DNA of 64,000 bases, taken from the NCBI GenBank assembly GCA_937139605.1, contig CAKZQG010000026.1:1-64000 (forward strand). Direction: 5' to 3'. The DNA is from an uncultured bacterium. Its GTDB lineage: Bacteria > DRYD01. Below the pieces are notes generated by a model, which saw only the letters and a list, made by a program, of their open reading frames with translations, searched no databases and was not told where the DNA came from. Below, one piece after another: positions 9,103-18,023 of the stretch (its first letter is position 1; each line of letters opens with the position of its first letter). The position numbers and the translations under genes are program-made.

Positions 9103-9663
9103 TTATGGAATTTTTGATAATTTTGAAATAATAAGATTAATAAAGGAGTTTATATTTCTATGATGATAACCTTCCCAATAAAATTTATCACAATTAACAC
9201 AATAATAAAGATTTTTTTCATTTTCAATAACCTTACTATTACATATTAAACATCTACTTAATTTATTTTGGTTAATAAATTTAATTAAATTAATATAATA
9301 GCTTTTATCTAAATTATAATATCTAAATAAAAACTCAAATATAAACAAAATTAAACTAACAACATTATTTATATCTTTTATATTTTTTATATGAGTTTCA
9401 CTATTAATAAAAATAATTTTATTAAAGTAGTTTTTATATCTGTTAGTATTTAAAATAGTAGATAATAATTTATAAGAGGAAGTAATAATGAATCTTTGTT
9501 GTAGGATAGATTTTTGAATAAAGTAGGGTAATTCGTCAGTATCATACCTTAAATAAGTATCAAAACCTAGAATTCTTAGTTTTTTAGCTAAAAAAGCTAA
9601 CATTTTATCTACAGAAAATATAAAACACTTTTCAAAATCAAACATAAAATTAAACATTATCAT
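9103..9663 (-). CDS. Mut7-C RNase-domain (DUF82) protein
   Basis: The 186-residue protein matches the Mut7-C domain, a PIN-like ribonuclease fold with a zinc ribbon. The N-terminal part has DKMLAFLAKKLRILGFDTYL (about 19-38) followed by an acidic YDTDE and RFIITSSYKLL, the usual positions of the catalytic acids and the ILLTRD strand, although the RD pair is replaced by SY here. The C-terminal zinc ribbon CLICN (about 139-143) and CVNCDKFYWEGYHH with the YW-G-H signature are clear. Such proteins are presumed RNases of unknown target. The following gene, in transcription order, is the SmpB-distal hypothetical cluster at 8309-8962. Confidence 0.8.
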   Translation of the reverse strand: MIMFNFMFDFEKCFIFSVDKMLAFLAKKLRILGFDTYLRYDTDELPYFIQKSILQQRFIITSSYKLLSTILNTNRYKNYFNKIIFINSETHIKNIKDINNVVSLILFIFEFLFRYYNLDKSYYINLIKFINQNKLSRCLICNSKVIENEKNLYYCVNCDKFYWEGYHHRNINSFINLIISKLSKIP

Positions 9664-9672
9664 TAAAAAATT

Positions 9673-11427
9673 TTACCTATATCCCAAAAGGATAATAATT
9701 AACAATAATAAAACAACAAGCGCTATAATAGATGCTACAATGCTAGACGCTAAATCTTTATTAAAAATAAAAATAAATGGCAAAATACAACAAATAAAAA
9801 AAATAGATAAGTAAATTAATAGTAAAATTAAATTATCAAGTATCATTAGTATTCTTATAAATAGTCTTGTAAATATTTTATATTTAGCTGATGATATACT
9901 GATGTTTTTAGATATAAAAATTTTAGCTTCATATGGGTGAAATCCATTAGATTTCCATAATTTTGCTGTATCTAAATCAAATCCCAATGTTTTCCAAATT
10001 CTAATTTCCTTTGGTGTAAAGCCTTCTTTCTTCCATTTTATTATTTCTGATACAGAATAATATCTAGAATATCCAGCTACAAAATACATTCTTTTAATTT
10101 CTCTTGGAAAAACAACAGGACCCTCACACATACGTAAAGAAATCAATTCATTTACTTCGTTAATAGAAAACCCAGCTTGTTTCCAATTTCTCGCTTCCTG
10201 AGAGCTAAGGCTATAACTTGACCATGAACGTGCTTCCTGTGGATCATCAAATCCATAATTTTTCCAATCTATTGCTGTACTTGGAGAAAAACTGTAATTT
10301 CTCCATAATTTTGCTTCTTTAGGAGAAAATCCATAATCTCTCCATTCCTTAGTGGAATCCTCAGGTTTAAAACCTTCCTCTTTCCATTCCTTTGCTTCTT
10401 TTACATCAAATCCTAAATTTCTCCATTGAATAGCTTCATCTAACCTAAAATCATTATTTTTCCATTCGATTGCATTAATTACACTAAATCCAGCGGTTCT
10501 CCATCTTTCTGCTTCTATTAAATTAAATCCTTTATCTTTCCATTCTTTAGCTTCAAAAAATTTAAACCCCTTTTCCTTCCACTTTTTATATTCATCTATA
10601 GAAAAACCAACTTCCTTTAGTTTTTCTAGTTTAGCCTGTTCTAAATTTAGACCCTTATCTATCCATCTTTTAACTTCATACAAATCAGAAAACAAACCAT
10701 CACTTACTTCTTCTTTCCATTTTATCATTTCTTGAATATCCTTTATTCCCAAATCAAGAAACACTATATATTCTCTTAACGGCAAGCTTTTAGTTATTTC
10801 TTCTATATTACTTAAATCAATTCCCATTTTTATATATAATTTTAAATCTTCTAATGGAATTTTCAATATTTTATTATAATAAACTATTCTTTTTACACTT
10901 AACCCGTTATCTTCAAAGAATACAGCATCTACAGGTTTATATCCTGCTTTGTACCATTCAAATGCTAAAAGAGCAGATTTTATTCCCGAATCTATCCATT
11001 CTTTTGCTTCACTTGCACTAAAACCTAAATTTTTATATTCTACAGCTAATTTTATATTATCTGTTATTTTCATCCATTCGATTGCCCCTTTTTCAGTAAA
11101 ACCTTCCTTTAACCAATCCTCTATTGTTAGCTTTTCATCTATATCTCCTACATAATCTATTACTTCTTCATCATTTATCCATTTATTTACCTCCTCATAC
11201 CCCCACCTTTTACTATAATCCCTGTTTAATAAATTTCTTAACAATTTCCTTATCTTTTCATCTATGGTATCACTTATTAAAACTCCCTTTGTAAATATTT
11301 GATTCATTATCACTTGTTGGGATAAGTTTTCAAAAGGATGTCTCTTTTGTATAATTTCTAATAACACTATCCCTAATGACCAGTAATCTATTTCTTTTCC
11401 AAAATAGTTTGAAAAAGTCTCTGGTGC
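9673..11427 (-). pseudogene. Frameshifted C-terminal part: kinase C-lobe, W/GF 13-residue repeats and membrane helices
   Basis: This frame begins with APETFSNYFGKEIDYWSLGI, the activation-loop end and C-lobe of a Ser/Thr kinase whose N-lobe is in the adjacent frame at 11388-12131. After the C-lobe (to about residue 70) comes a long array of 13-residue repeats of the form EA-xx-W-xxx-GF-xxx, for example EAKEWKDKGFNLI, with at least 15 copies of varying quality. The end carries two to three hydrophobic helices (about residues 515-565), so the product would be a membrane-tethered kinase with a repeat domain. Translation as an independent gene would need a GTG at 11367, inside the kinase domain, which is unlikely to be biological. 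Confidence 0.85.
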
Positions 11428-12131
11428 TTATCTATTGTTCCCTTAAAATGCGTCGTTATTATTTTTGATACATCTTCTTCATTTAAACTCGATATTCCAA
11501 AATCCGTTAATACTAACTCTATTGGATTATCTTTCCTTACTAAAATATTTTGCGGCTTTATATCCCTATGTATTATGTTCTTTTTATGTAATACATTTAA
11601 AGCTTCGTTTATATGTTTTAATATTATTTTTAAGTCATTTATTGTTATATCTTTATTTTTATAAAATTCTAATAAATTACCATGTTTTATATATTCTTGA
11701 ATTTCATAATATCTTTGAGTATTTTTATCGTAACCGTAAGATATAATGTTTATAAAGTATTGTGGGAATTCTTGATAGAGTTCTTGGACTCTTTTAAGAA
11801 TTTCTAATTTAGGTTTAAATCCTTTTCTATATAGCTTTAAAAAATATTGATTATTATTTTTATCTGAAATTAAATAATAATCAGCTTCTGCACCTTTTAT
11901 TTCTAACTCTTTTTCTATTTTATATGAATCTAAAAAATAATCCAGTTTTAATGGATTTAAACTAATTAAATTAGCAGTATCTTGATCATATCTTTGGGTT
12001 TTATCTATTTGGGTTTTATCTAGCTCTGTTTTATCTAATTCATCAATATTCTTATTAATTTCAGGGTTAATCTTAGTTTTTTCTATATCGTTAAAATCTT
12101 TATTAAAATTAGAATCATTATTATTACTCAT
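11388..12131 (-). pseudogene. Ser/Thr protein kinase, N-terminal part (frameshifted)
   Basis: The 247-residue frame starts with an Asp/Lys/Thr-rich tail containing repeated DKTE/DKTQ motifs (about 31-45), possible phosphorylation sites. Then come the N-lobe and half the C-lobe of a Hanks-type kinase. The catalytic loop HRDIKPQNIL and the DFGIS metal motif are intact. After FKGTID the frame runs into an unrelated tail and a TAG. Reading two bases further on restores APETFSNYFG, so one base is missing near 11428-11430. A single added base in the GATAAG at that point would join this frame with 9673-11427 into one protein of about 820 residues. This is either a true lesion, a switchable gene or an assembly error. 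Confidence 0.88.
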
Positions 12132-12260
12132 TAATTTTTATTTTTCTTATTATGTACTTTTTATTATATTTTTTAAACAAAAGTTTATTTTAATAAATAA
12201 GCAAATATTTTTTATATTAAATGTATTAAAATTTTATAAGAAAAAAATAGAGTCTTAGGT

Positions 12261-13229
12261 TTAAGGTTTTTGGATATTTTTAAGGATAGTATTAATGATA
12301 TCTTCTGGTGTAATATTTTCAGCTTGAGCTTCATAAGATAAGATAATCCTATGTCGAAGGATATCAAAAGCTAAGAAATCGATATCATCAGGGACAACAA
12401 AGTCTCTATTATCTGTAAAAGCTAAGGCTTTAGAGAGTTTAATAAAAGCTAAGCTAGCTCTGGGGCTCGCTCCATACATAATATATTTCGATAAATTATT
12501 AAATCCATATAAACTAGGTTTCCTTGTTATAAATATTATTTTTAAAATATAATCTTGAATTTTTTCACTTATATTAACTTTTTCTACTTCCATCTGTAAG
12601 TCTATAATTTCAGAAATATCAATAACTTTATTAACATTAGGTAGCTCAAAATTACTATACATTCTTTTAAGGATAATTTTTTCTTCAGCAAAAGTTGGGT
12701 AATCTATTTTGATTTTCATAATAAACCTATCTAGTTGAGCTTCAGGTAGTGGGTAAGTTCCTTCGCTTTCTATAGGGTTCTGTGTAGCCATAACTATAAA
12801 GGGTCTAGGTAATGGGAAGGTTTGGTTTCCAATAGTTACCTGTTTTTCTTGCATAGCTTCTAGGAGTGCGCTTTGGACTTTAGCAGGTGCTCGATTAATT
12901 TCATCTGCTAGTATAAAATTAGCAAATATTGGTCCAAAAACTACTTCAAATTCTAAGGTTTTAGGATTAAAGACTCTAGTGCCTGTGATATCAGCAGGTA
13001 GTAGATCTGGGGTAAATTGAATTCGTTTAAAAGTGCCTTCAGTAGCAGTCGCTAAATTCTTTAAAAGCAAAGTCTTAGCTAACCCCGGAACCCCTTCTAA
13101 CAACACATTCCCATCAACTAATAACGCCAATACAGTTTTTAATATAACATTATACTGACCAACTATTACCTTCTGAACCTCTTGGATTAAATCATTAACT
13201 TTTGTACTTAAACTTAAATTTACTCCCAT
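12261..13229 (-). CDS. MoxR-family AAA+ ATPase
   Basis: MoxR proteins are AAA+ chaperone-like ATPases that usually help metal insertion or complex assembly. The 322-residue protein has VIVGQYNVILKTVLALLVDG, Walker A LEGVPGLAKTLLL (about 40-52), ITGTRVFNPKTLEFEVVFGP, Walker B ILADEINRAP (about 106-115), sensor 1 MATQNPIESEGTYPLPEAQLDRF split as usual, and the lid domain with SPRASLAFIKLSKALAF. Length is typical. MoxR genes normally sit beside DUF58 and von Willebrand genes, but here they are absent; the neighbours are a metallopeptidase and the broken kinase. Confidence 0.93.
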   Translation of the reverse strand: MGVNLSLSTKVNDLIQEVQKVIVGQYNVILKTVLALLVDGNVLLEGVPGLAKTLLLKNLATATEGTFKRIQFTPDLLPADITGTRVFNPKTLEFEVVFGPIFANFILADEINRAPAKVQSALLEAMQEKQVTIGNQTFPLPRPFIVMATQNPIESEGTYPLPEAQLDRFIMKIKIDYPTFAEEKIILKRMYSNFELPNVNKVIDISEIIDLQMEVEKVNISEKIQDYILKIIFITRKPSLYGFNNLSKYIMYGASPRASLAFIKLSKALAFTDNRDFVVPDDIDFLAFDILRHRIILSYEAQAENITPEDIINTILKNIQKP

Positions 13230-13293
13230 ATTTATAAAATTATAAATACCTAAATAAATTCCTTTATTTTTAGAACTCCATATAAATTAACTA

Positions 13294-14379
13294 TTATTTA
13301 TAAGGTAAATTTCTTTTAGAGAATTCATTAATTAATATATTTCTTAATTCTTGGTTAGGAGCGCTTTGAATTAATGATTTTAAATAGGAAGTAATATTTG
13401 GCTCAGTTTTTGTAGCCGCTTGTTTTACAAGAGATTGGATAGTAGAATTAGCATAAGATATTGCTTCATCTTTAGTTTTCCCTTGTTTTATGGAATTTTC
13501 TACTAAATGAGCCCAAACGTGATAAATAGATTCGGTTATTGGTACAGATAAAGAATGTTCTTCAGCATATTTATCTTCTTTTAATTTACTATAATCAGTT
13601 GTAGTATAAAACTTTCTTATTATTCTTTCATTAGTACCCTTTATTTCTCCAAGTACAGAAACAGGGTTATCAGAATACAAGTTATTTAGATTCAATTTTT
13701 CTGTATTAGACTTATCTTTAGCAGAATTTAAAAAAGCTACAGTATCTGCAAAAGATTCATGTATAACGCTAGCATCCAGGGAAAAATTATCCTTAAATTT
13801 TGGATTTAATTGTTCTAAGATAAAGTGCCCCAATTCATGACTAAAAGTATCATCACCCGATGTAAATAATTCTTTATCTTTATAAACTCCACCAACTAAA
13901 AAGGAACTCCCATCCCTATAAGCATGAGCAGCATTATTATCTTGAATCCCCGGGATAATATAAAGCTTAGTATCAAATTTAGGGATATATTCTTTTATAA
14001 TACTTTGAGCTTGATTAGCTAAACTTAATTCTTTATCAGTTAATTCATTTGAAGATAATATATAAATATTATCTTTTTTATAGACATTTATTTTTCCATA
14101 TTTTCCAACTCCAGAATAAAATCTAAAGAAATCATCATTTTTAAAATAACCATTAATCATTCGTTCTTCTATTGCTTTCATATAGAATTCCATTAATTTA
14201 TGCTGTATCTCAATTAATTTTTGTCTTTGAAGAGGATCAGTTGTAGTATTTATGCTATTTAAAATAGAATTTATATCTATCTGATTTAACCTATTGTTAC
14301 CAATTTCAAAATTAGATTCCAAAAAATCAGTAAAATTTTTATATATTTTATAACTATCTACGTTACTAAATCCAAACAT
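13294..14379 (-). CDS. Predicted zinc metallopeptidase (HExxH...HEsfAD)
   Basis: The 361-residue protein has a gluzincin-like active site: HELGH (about residue 181) supplies two zinc ligands and the catalytic Glu. About 25 residues later, in HESFADTVAF, the Glu would be the third ligand, as in thermolysin-type enzymes. Beyond this the sequence resembles nothing I can name. No signal peptide is visible, so it is probably cytoplasmic or exported by an unusual route. The N-terminal 100 residues are helical. It lies upstream of moxR in the same direction with a 64-bp gap, which may mean shared transcription. Confidence 0.72.
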   Translation of the reverse strand: MFGFSNVDSYKIYKNFTDFLESNFEIGNNRLNQIDINSILNSINTTTDPLQRQKLIEIQHKLMEFYMKAIEERMINGYFKNDDFFRFYSGVGKYGKINVYKKDNIYILSSNELTDKELSLANQAQSIIKEYIPKFDTKLYIIPGIQDNNAAHAYRDGSSFLVGGVYKDKELFTSGDDTFSHELGHFILEQLNPKFKDNFSLDASVIHESFADTVAFLNSAKDKSNTEKLNLNNLYSDNPVSVLGEIKGTNERIIRKFYTTTDYSKLKEDKYAEEHSLSVPITESIYHVWAHLVENSIKQGKTKDEAISYANSTIQSLVKQAATKTEPNITSYLKSLIQSAPNQELRNILINEFSKRNLPYK

Positions 14380-14410
14380 AATCCAACCCCTCCCTCCATA
14401 ATTTCTTTAT

Positions 14411-14446
14411 TTAAAAAATTATTATAAATCTTTAATAATTTTTTAA
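14411..14446. terminator. AT-rich perfect inverted repeat, possible terminator
   Basis: TTAAAAAATTATT (14411-14423) and AATAATTTTTTAA (14434-14446) form an exact 13-bp stem with a 10-base loop. It sits between the leftward lipid gene ending at 14491 and the metallopeptidase start at 14379. All stem pairs are A-T, so stability is modest. It could end the upstream transcript, or it may simply reflect base composition. Confidence 0.35.
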
Positions 14447-14490
14447 CAAAATGTAAAAAAATATAAAAAACCAAAATATATAGAACAGAT

Positions 14491-15387
14491 TTAATCTTTT
14501 AGTAATAATTTATAAATATAAAAAATTATAATAAAAATTCTAATAATTAAAAGTAAAATTAAAAGCAAAAATTGAAAAATTACAAAATAAAAAAAATAAA
14601 ATTCCATATTAAAAAGTATTAATAAACTCAAGATAAATAACTGAGTAGATAATCCCATATTAGCTGTAATATGTAAGTAAAATTTACTCCAAAATATTTC
14701 TTTCATTTTCTCCTTAATAATTTCAATATCATTAAAATTTTTCTTATTTTTTCTTAAACTAACTAAATAAAAAACTAAGTTAAACATTTTATTTTCAAGG
14801 GATCTAATAAAATTATCTTGGTATTCCAAAAGTATATTGTATAATTTTTTAAGGAAATTAACTAAAAAAGATGGATTATCCTTAATATTAGGTCTAAATT
14901 GTTCGTTTTTAAAATATCTATATAAATATTCTAAATTAAAATCATAAGAAAGTATAAAAGTAAACAAGAAGAAACAAAAAATGGAAAAAAAAATATAATT
15001 ATATTTTATTCCAATAATAAGAAACAGGATAAAATTTCCGAGGAAATCCATAAGAGTATCTAAGTATCTTCCTAACTCTGATTCCAATTTCTTTATTCTA
15101 CTATATTGTCCATCTAAATTATCTAATATTATTTTTAAATTTATTAAAAAAAATGCAATAATATTAAATAAAGTATTATTAAAAAATATAAAAACAGCAG
15201 AAAGGATTATTAAAATAGTGTGAAAAATAACAATAGTTTCTGGTTTTATATTTTTATTAAGTTTTAATAAAATCAACAAAAATAGAAAAGCTAAAGGTCT
15301 ATATAAATTTATATTAATAAACTCTTCAACAGGCCTTAGCTTTATAGATTCATTAAATAATTTATCCTTCTTAAATAAAAAATACAT
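14491..15387 (-). CDS. CDP-alcohol phosphatidyltransferase family membrane protein
   Basis: Enzymes of this family transfer a phospho-alcohol from a CDP-linked donor to make phospholipids or related lipids in the inner membrane. The signature D-G-x2-A-R-x8-G-x3-D-x3-D is present as DGQYSR followed by GRYLD and LMD (about residues 92-115), with Ala replaced by Ser. Five or six hydrophobic helices surround it. At 298 residues it is longer than PgsA or PssA, with an Asn/Lys-rich cytoplasmic loop near 185-230. It overlaps the phosphatase gene at its start by one base, so the two are co-translated. A nucleotide-activated sugar-alcohol substrate is a possibility, not shown. Confidence 0.8.
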   Translation of the reverse strand: MYFLFKKDKLFNESIKLRPVEEFININLYRPLAFLFLLILLKLNKNIKPETIVIFHTILIILSAVFIFFNNTLFNIIAFFLINLKIILDNLDGQYSRIKKLESELGRYLDTLMDFLGNFILFLIIGIKYNYIFFSIFCFFLFTFILSYDFNLEYLYRYFKNEQFRPNIKDNPSFLVNFLKKLYNILLEYQDNFIRSLENKMFNLVFYLVSLRKNKKNFNDIEIIKEKMKEIFWSKFYLHITANMGLSTQLFILSLLILFNMEFYFFYFVIFQFLLLILLLIIRIFIIIFYIYKLLLKD

Positions 15388-15911
15388 TAGCAGATAATAT
15401 CTTTTAGGTATTTCAGATTTTTTATAATATAATCCGGTTTATAGTGCCAATAATTTATATCTTCTAGTCTAGTTTGTCCACTTAAAACTAAAACAAATTT
15501 TATATTTAAGGATTTAGCGGTAAGTAAATCCCTGTAGCTATCACCAATAAAATAGCTTAAATTAGGATCGATTTTGAATTTTTCCATTGCTTTTTTTAAT
15601 AGTAAATTTTTAGGTTTTCTACAGAAACAGTTATCCTCATCAGTATGTGGACAAAAATATATAGCATCTAAACGTAAATAATAAATCAAATATTTAGACA
15701 TTAAAATAAAATCCTTGTAATTAATTATCCCTTTATTGATCCCAGCTTGATTAGTTATAACAATTAACTTAAATCCCTTATTTTTATAGTATTTTAATAT
15801 CTTAAAAACGTACTTAAATACAAATAATTCATTTAAATTTTTAGTGTAATTATTAGGGATATATTTATTTAGAACCCCATCTCTATCTAAAAATAACGCT
15901 TTATTAATCAT
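15387..15911 (-). CDS. gmhB: D-glycero-D-manno-heptose 1,7-bisphosphate 7-phosphatase (HAD-IIIA)
   Basis: GmhB removes the 7-phosphate from heptose bisphosphate during ADP- or GDP-heptose synthesis. The 174-residue protein has the HAD motif LDRDGVLN (8-15), the motif II strand VITNQAGINKG, the zinc loop CPHTDEDNCFCRKP with C-x-H and C-x-C ligands, and IGDSYRDLLTA as the last acidic motif. Histidinol-phosphate phosphatases share this fold, so the substrate is inferred. The gene overlaps by one base the downstream lipid transferase, suggesting a surface glycolipid pathway. Presence of heptose metabolism fits an outer-membrane bacterium. Confidence 0.85.
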   Translation of the reverse strand: MINKALFLDRDGVLNKYIPNNYTKNLNELFVFKYVFKILKYYKNKGFKLIVITNQAGINKGIINYKDFILMSKYLIYYLRLDAIYFCPHTDEDNCFCRKPKNLLLKKAMEKFKIDPNLSYFIGDSYRDLLTAKSLNIKFVLVLSGQTRLEDINYWHYKPDYIIKNLKYLKDIIC

Positions 15912-15991
15912 AAAAACAACTAAAAATAAGAATACGAAATTACTCTAAAAAGTAAAACTATTAATAGGGATTTTTTTAATTAATATTTTTT

Positions 15992-16612
15992 TTAGATAGT
16001 TCCGAATGTTCTATCGCCGGCATCTCCTAATCCGGGTACAATAAATCCTTTTTCATTTAGTTCATTATCTAATGCTAATACATAAAAATCAACAAAAGGG
16101 TATTCGCTTTCTAGTTCAGTAATAGTTTTATGATAAGCAATAATGGAGCAAACCTTTATTTTAGAAGCTCTATTTTCTATTAAGATATTTAGTGCTTTTC
16201 TTAGAGATCCCCCTGTAGCTACCATGGGCTCAAGGAGTATAATAACATAATCCTCTAAATTCTTAGGGATATTAAGGTAATATTGAGAAGGTAGTAAGGT
16301 ATCTTCATCTCTTTTCAATCCGATCAGTCCTACAGTAGCTGTACTAACTAATTCAGTAAATCCTGGTAATAACCCCAATCCAGCTCTCAATATAGGAACT
16401 ATAAGGAGTTTATTTTTAATTTCATATCCTTTAGTTTTAGTTAATGGAGTTTCTATTTCTATTTGATTTAATTCTAAATCACTTAATGAATTAATAGCTA
16501 AAATATAGGATATTTCTTGCATTGATTTTCTGAATAAACTAAAATGAGTGTCTTTATTTCTTAGTAAAGTTAATTTAACTTTAGCTAATGGATGATCTAT
16601 TATTTTTATCAT
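15992..16612 (-). CDS. upp: Uracil phosphoribosyltransferase
   Basis: Upp converts uracil and PRPP to UMP in pyrimidine salvage. The 206-residue protein contains IIDHPLAKVKLTLLRNKDT at the start, the ILRAGLGLLPGF segment, the PRPP loop LLEPMVATGGSLRKAL (about 125-140) and the uracil-binding end GFIVPGLGDAGDRTFGT, all as in bacterial Upp. Length is standard. It lies 9 bp downstream of the PilC-type gene, in the same direction, so it may be expressed with it. Confidence 0.97.
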   Translation of the reverse strand: MIKIIDHPLAKVKLTLLRNKDTHFSLFRKSMQEISYILAINSLSDLELNQIEIETPLTKTKGYEIKNKLLIVPILRAGLGLLPGFTELVSTATVGLIGLKRDEDTLLPSQYYLNIPKNLEDYVIILLEPMVATGGSLRKALNILIENRASKIKVCSIIAYHKTITELESEYPFVDFYVLALDNELNEKGFIVPGLGDAGDRTFGTI

Positions 16613-16621
16613 AGATTGTTC

Positions 16622-17968
16622 TTACTGTTCTCCACCACCTATAACGCTATATAACGGGACCATAACTGCAAGTAGAATAACAGCAACAAATCCCCCAATA
16701 AATACTATCATTAAAGGTTCTATAACTGAAGATATTGATTCAACAGTTCTATTCAATTGTTCTTCAGTAAAATCTGCGTATTTTTTTAATACTTCTTCTA
16801 TTTTTCCCGTTTCATCCCCTATACTTATCATCTGTCTTGCCATAGGATCAAATAAATCCCTAACTATCGAAATAATTAATTTATCTTCTTCATTAAGAAT
16901 AGTAGTAGCAGGATTATATTGTCCTTTCACAAATTTGAAGAAAATATCACTTAAAGTTTTACCTTCACTTATCTTCACTATTGAATAATCAATAACTCTA
17001 TTAAATATAGAATTATCTATTACTTGTTTAGTTATTTCTAAAGCTCTAAGCATAGGAGTACCTGTAGCTAATAATGAAGATAAAGTATTAAAAAAATTAA
17101 CAATTAAGTAGGATTTAACAATCGGTCCGAAAATAGGGATTTTCATTTTTATAATATCTAAGATTTCTTTTCCTCTTTTAGTTTTTGAGAAATTAGAATA
17201 AAATAAGTATCCACCTATTAATGTTCCAAAAAATAGTATATAAAAATAAGGGGTTCTCATAAAATCTGTTAATGCCATTAAAATGACAGTAATTATCGGT
17301 AAATTAATATTCATATCTTTTAATACAGAAAATATATTAGGTAAAACAAACTGAAATATCCCAAAAGCTAAGAATATAGCGAAAGTAATAACCATAGTTG
17401 GATAGGTAAGTGCTGATTTAACTTTAGCTTGGATTTTTGCCTGCCGTTCTAAAGATGTTGCTAACTGCTTTAAATTTTCAGCTAATAACCCACTTTTTTC
17501 TCCTGCTTCTATTATCCCTATAAAATAGTTCCCTAATTCTTTTTCATAGTCTCTTAGTGCTTTAGATATAGTTCCACCCGCTGATACCACTTTATAAATA
17601 TGATCTACTATCTGTTTTAATCTAATATTTTCAGTTTGAGTAAATAATATAAACAAAGCTTTTTTAAGATCTAATCCTGCTTCCATCATTGTTCCCCATT
17701 GACTTACAAACATTGATAAATCCTTCATACTAATCTTTTGTTTAAAAAATTTCGTTTTATTTGCTAATTCTAATTTCTTTAAATCTTCTAATTGTTTTTT
17801 AGAATCTTTAGATTTTGACGTTTTTAGGCTTTGCTTAGCTATTTCAATTAAATTAACAACTTCTTCCTTAGATAATTTTTCCTCTTTTTTATCTATTTTA
17901 GACTCTATTTTAGTATCTTTAGAGAAACGAGATTTTATTTTACTTTCAGGTTCTTTATCTTTATCCAT
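16622..17968 (-). CDS. pilC: Type IV pilus inner-membrane platform protein PilC/GspF
   Basis: PilC/GspF is the inner-membrane platform of type IV pili and type II secretion systems, coupling the ATPase to pilin assembly. The 448-residue protein has an N-terminal Lys/Glu-rich charged region (1-85) and two T2SF domains. The first includes FVSQWGTMMEAGLDLKKAL and IIEAGEKSGLLAENL. The second includes LATGTPMLRALEI and ISIGDETGKIEEVL. Three membrane helices lie near 195-215, 245-265 and 415-440. The long charged N-terminus exceeds that of most homologues. A partner secretin is at 2663-4216; no pilin or PilB is in the window. Confidence 0.93.
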   Translation of the reverse strand: MDKDKEPESKIKSRFSKDTKIESKIDKKEEKLSKEEVVNLIEIAKQSLKTSKSKDSKKQLEDLKKLELANKTKFFKQKISMKDLSMFVSQWGTMMEAGLDLKKALFILFTQTENIRLKQIVDHIYKVVSAGGTISKALRDYEKELGNYFIGIIEAGEKSGLLAENLKQLATSLERQAKIQAKVKSALTYPTMVITFAIFLAFGIFQFVLPNIFSVLKDMNINLPIITVILMALTDFMRTPYFYILFFGTLIGGYLFYSNFSKTKRGKEILDIIKMKIPIFGPIVKSYLIVNFFNTLSSLLATGTPMLRALEITKQVIDNSIFNRVIDYSIVKISEGKTLSDIFFKFVKGQYNPATTILNEEDKLIISIVRDLFDPMARQMISIGDETGKIEEVLKKYADFTEEQLNRTVESISSVIEPLMIVFIGGFVAVILLAVMVPLYSVIGGGEQ

Positions 17969-18023
17969 AAATATCCCTCTTCATTATAAAATTAATAAAA
18001 TTAATAAAATTTTAAATTATGCA

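Noticed and set aside
11428-11430. Programmed -1 frameshift in the kinase gene
   Set aside because: No slippery heptamer is present and the -1 frame places TAA directly before the join.
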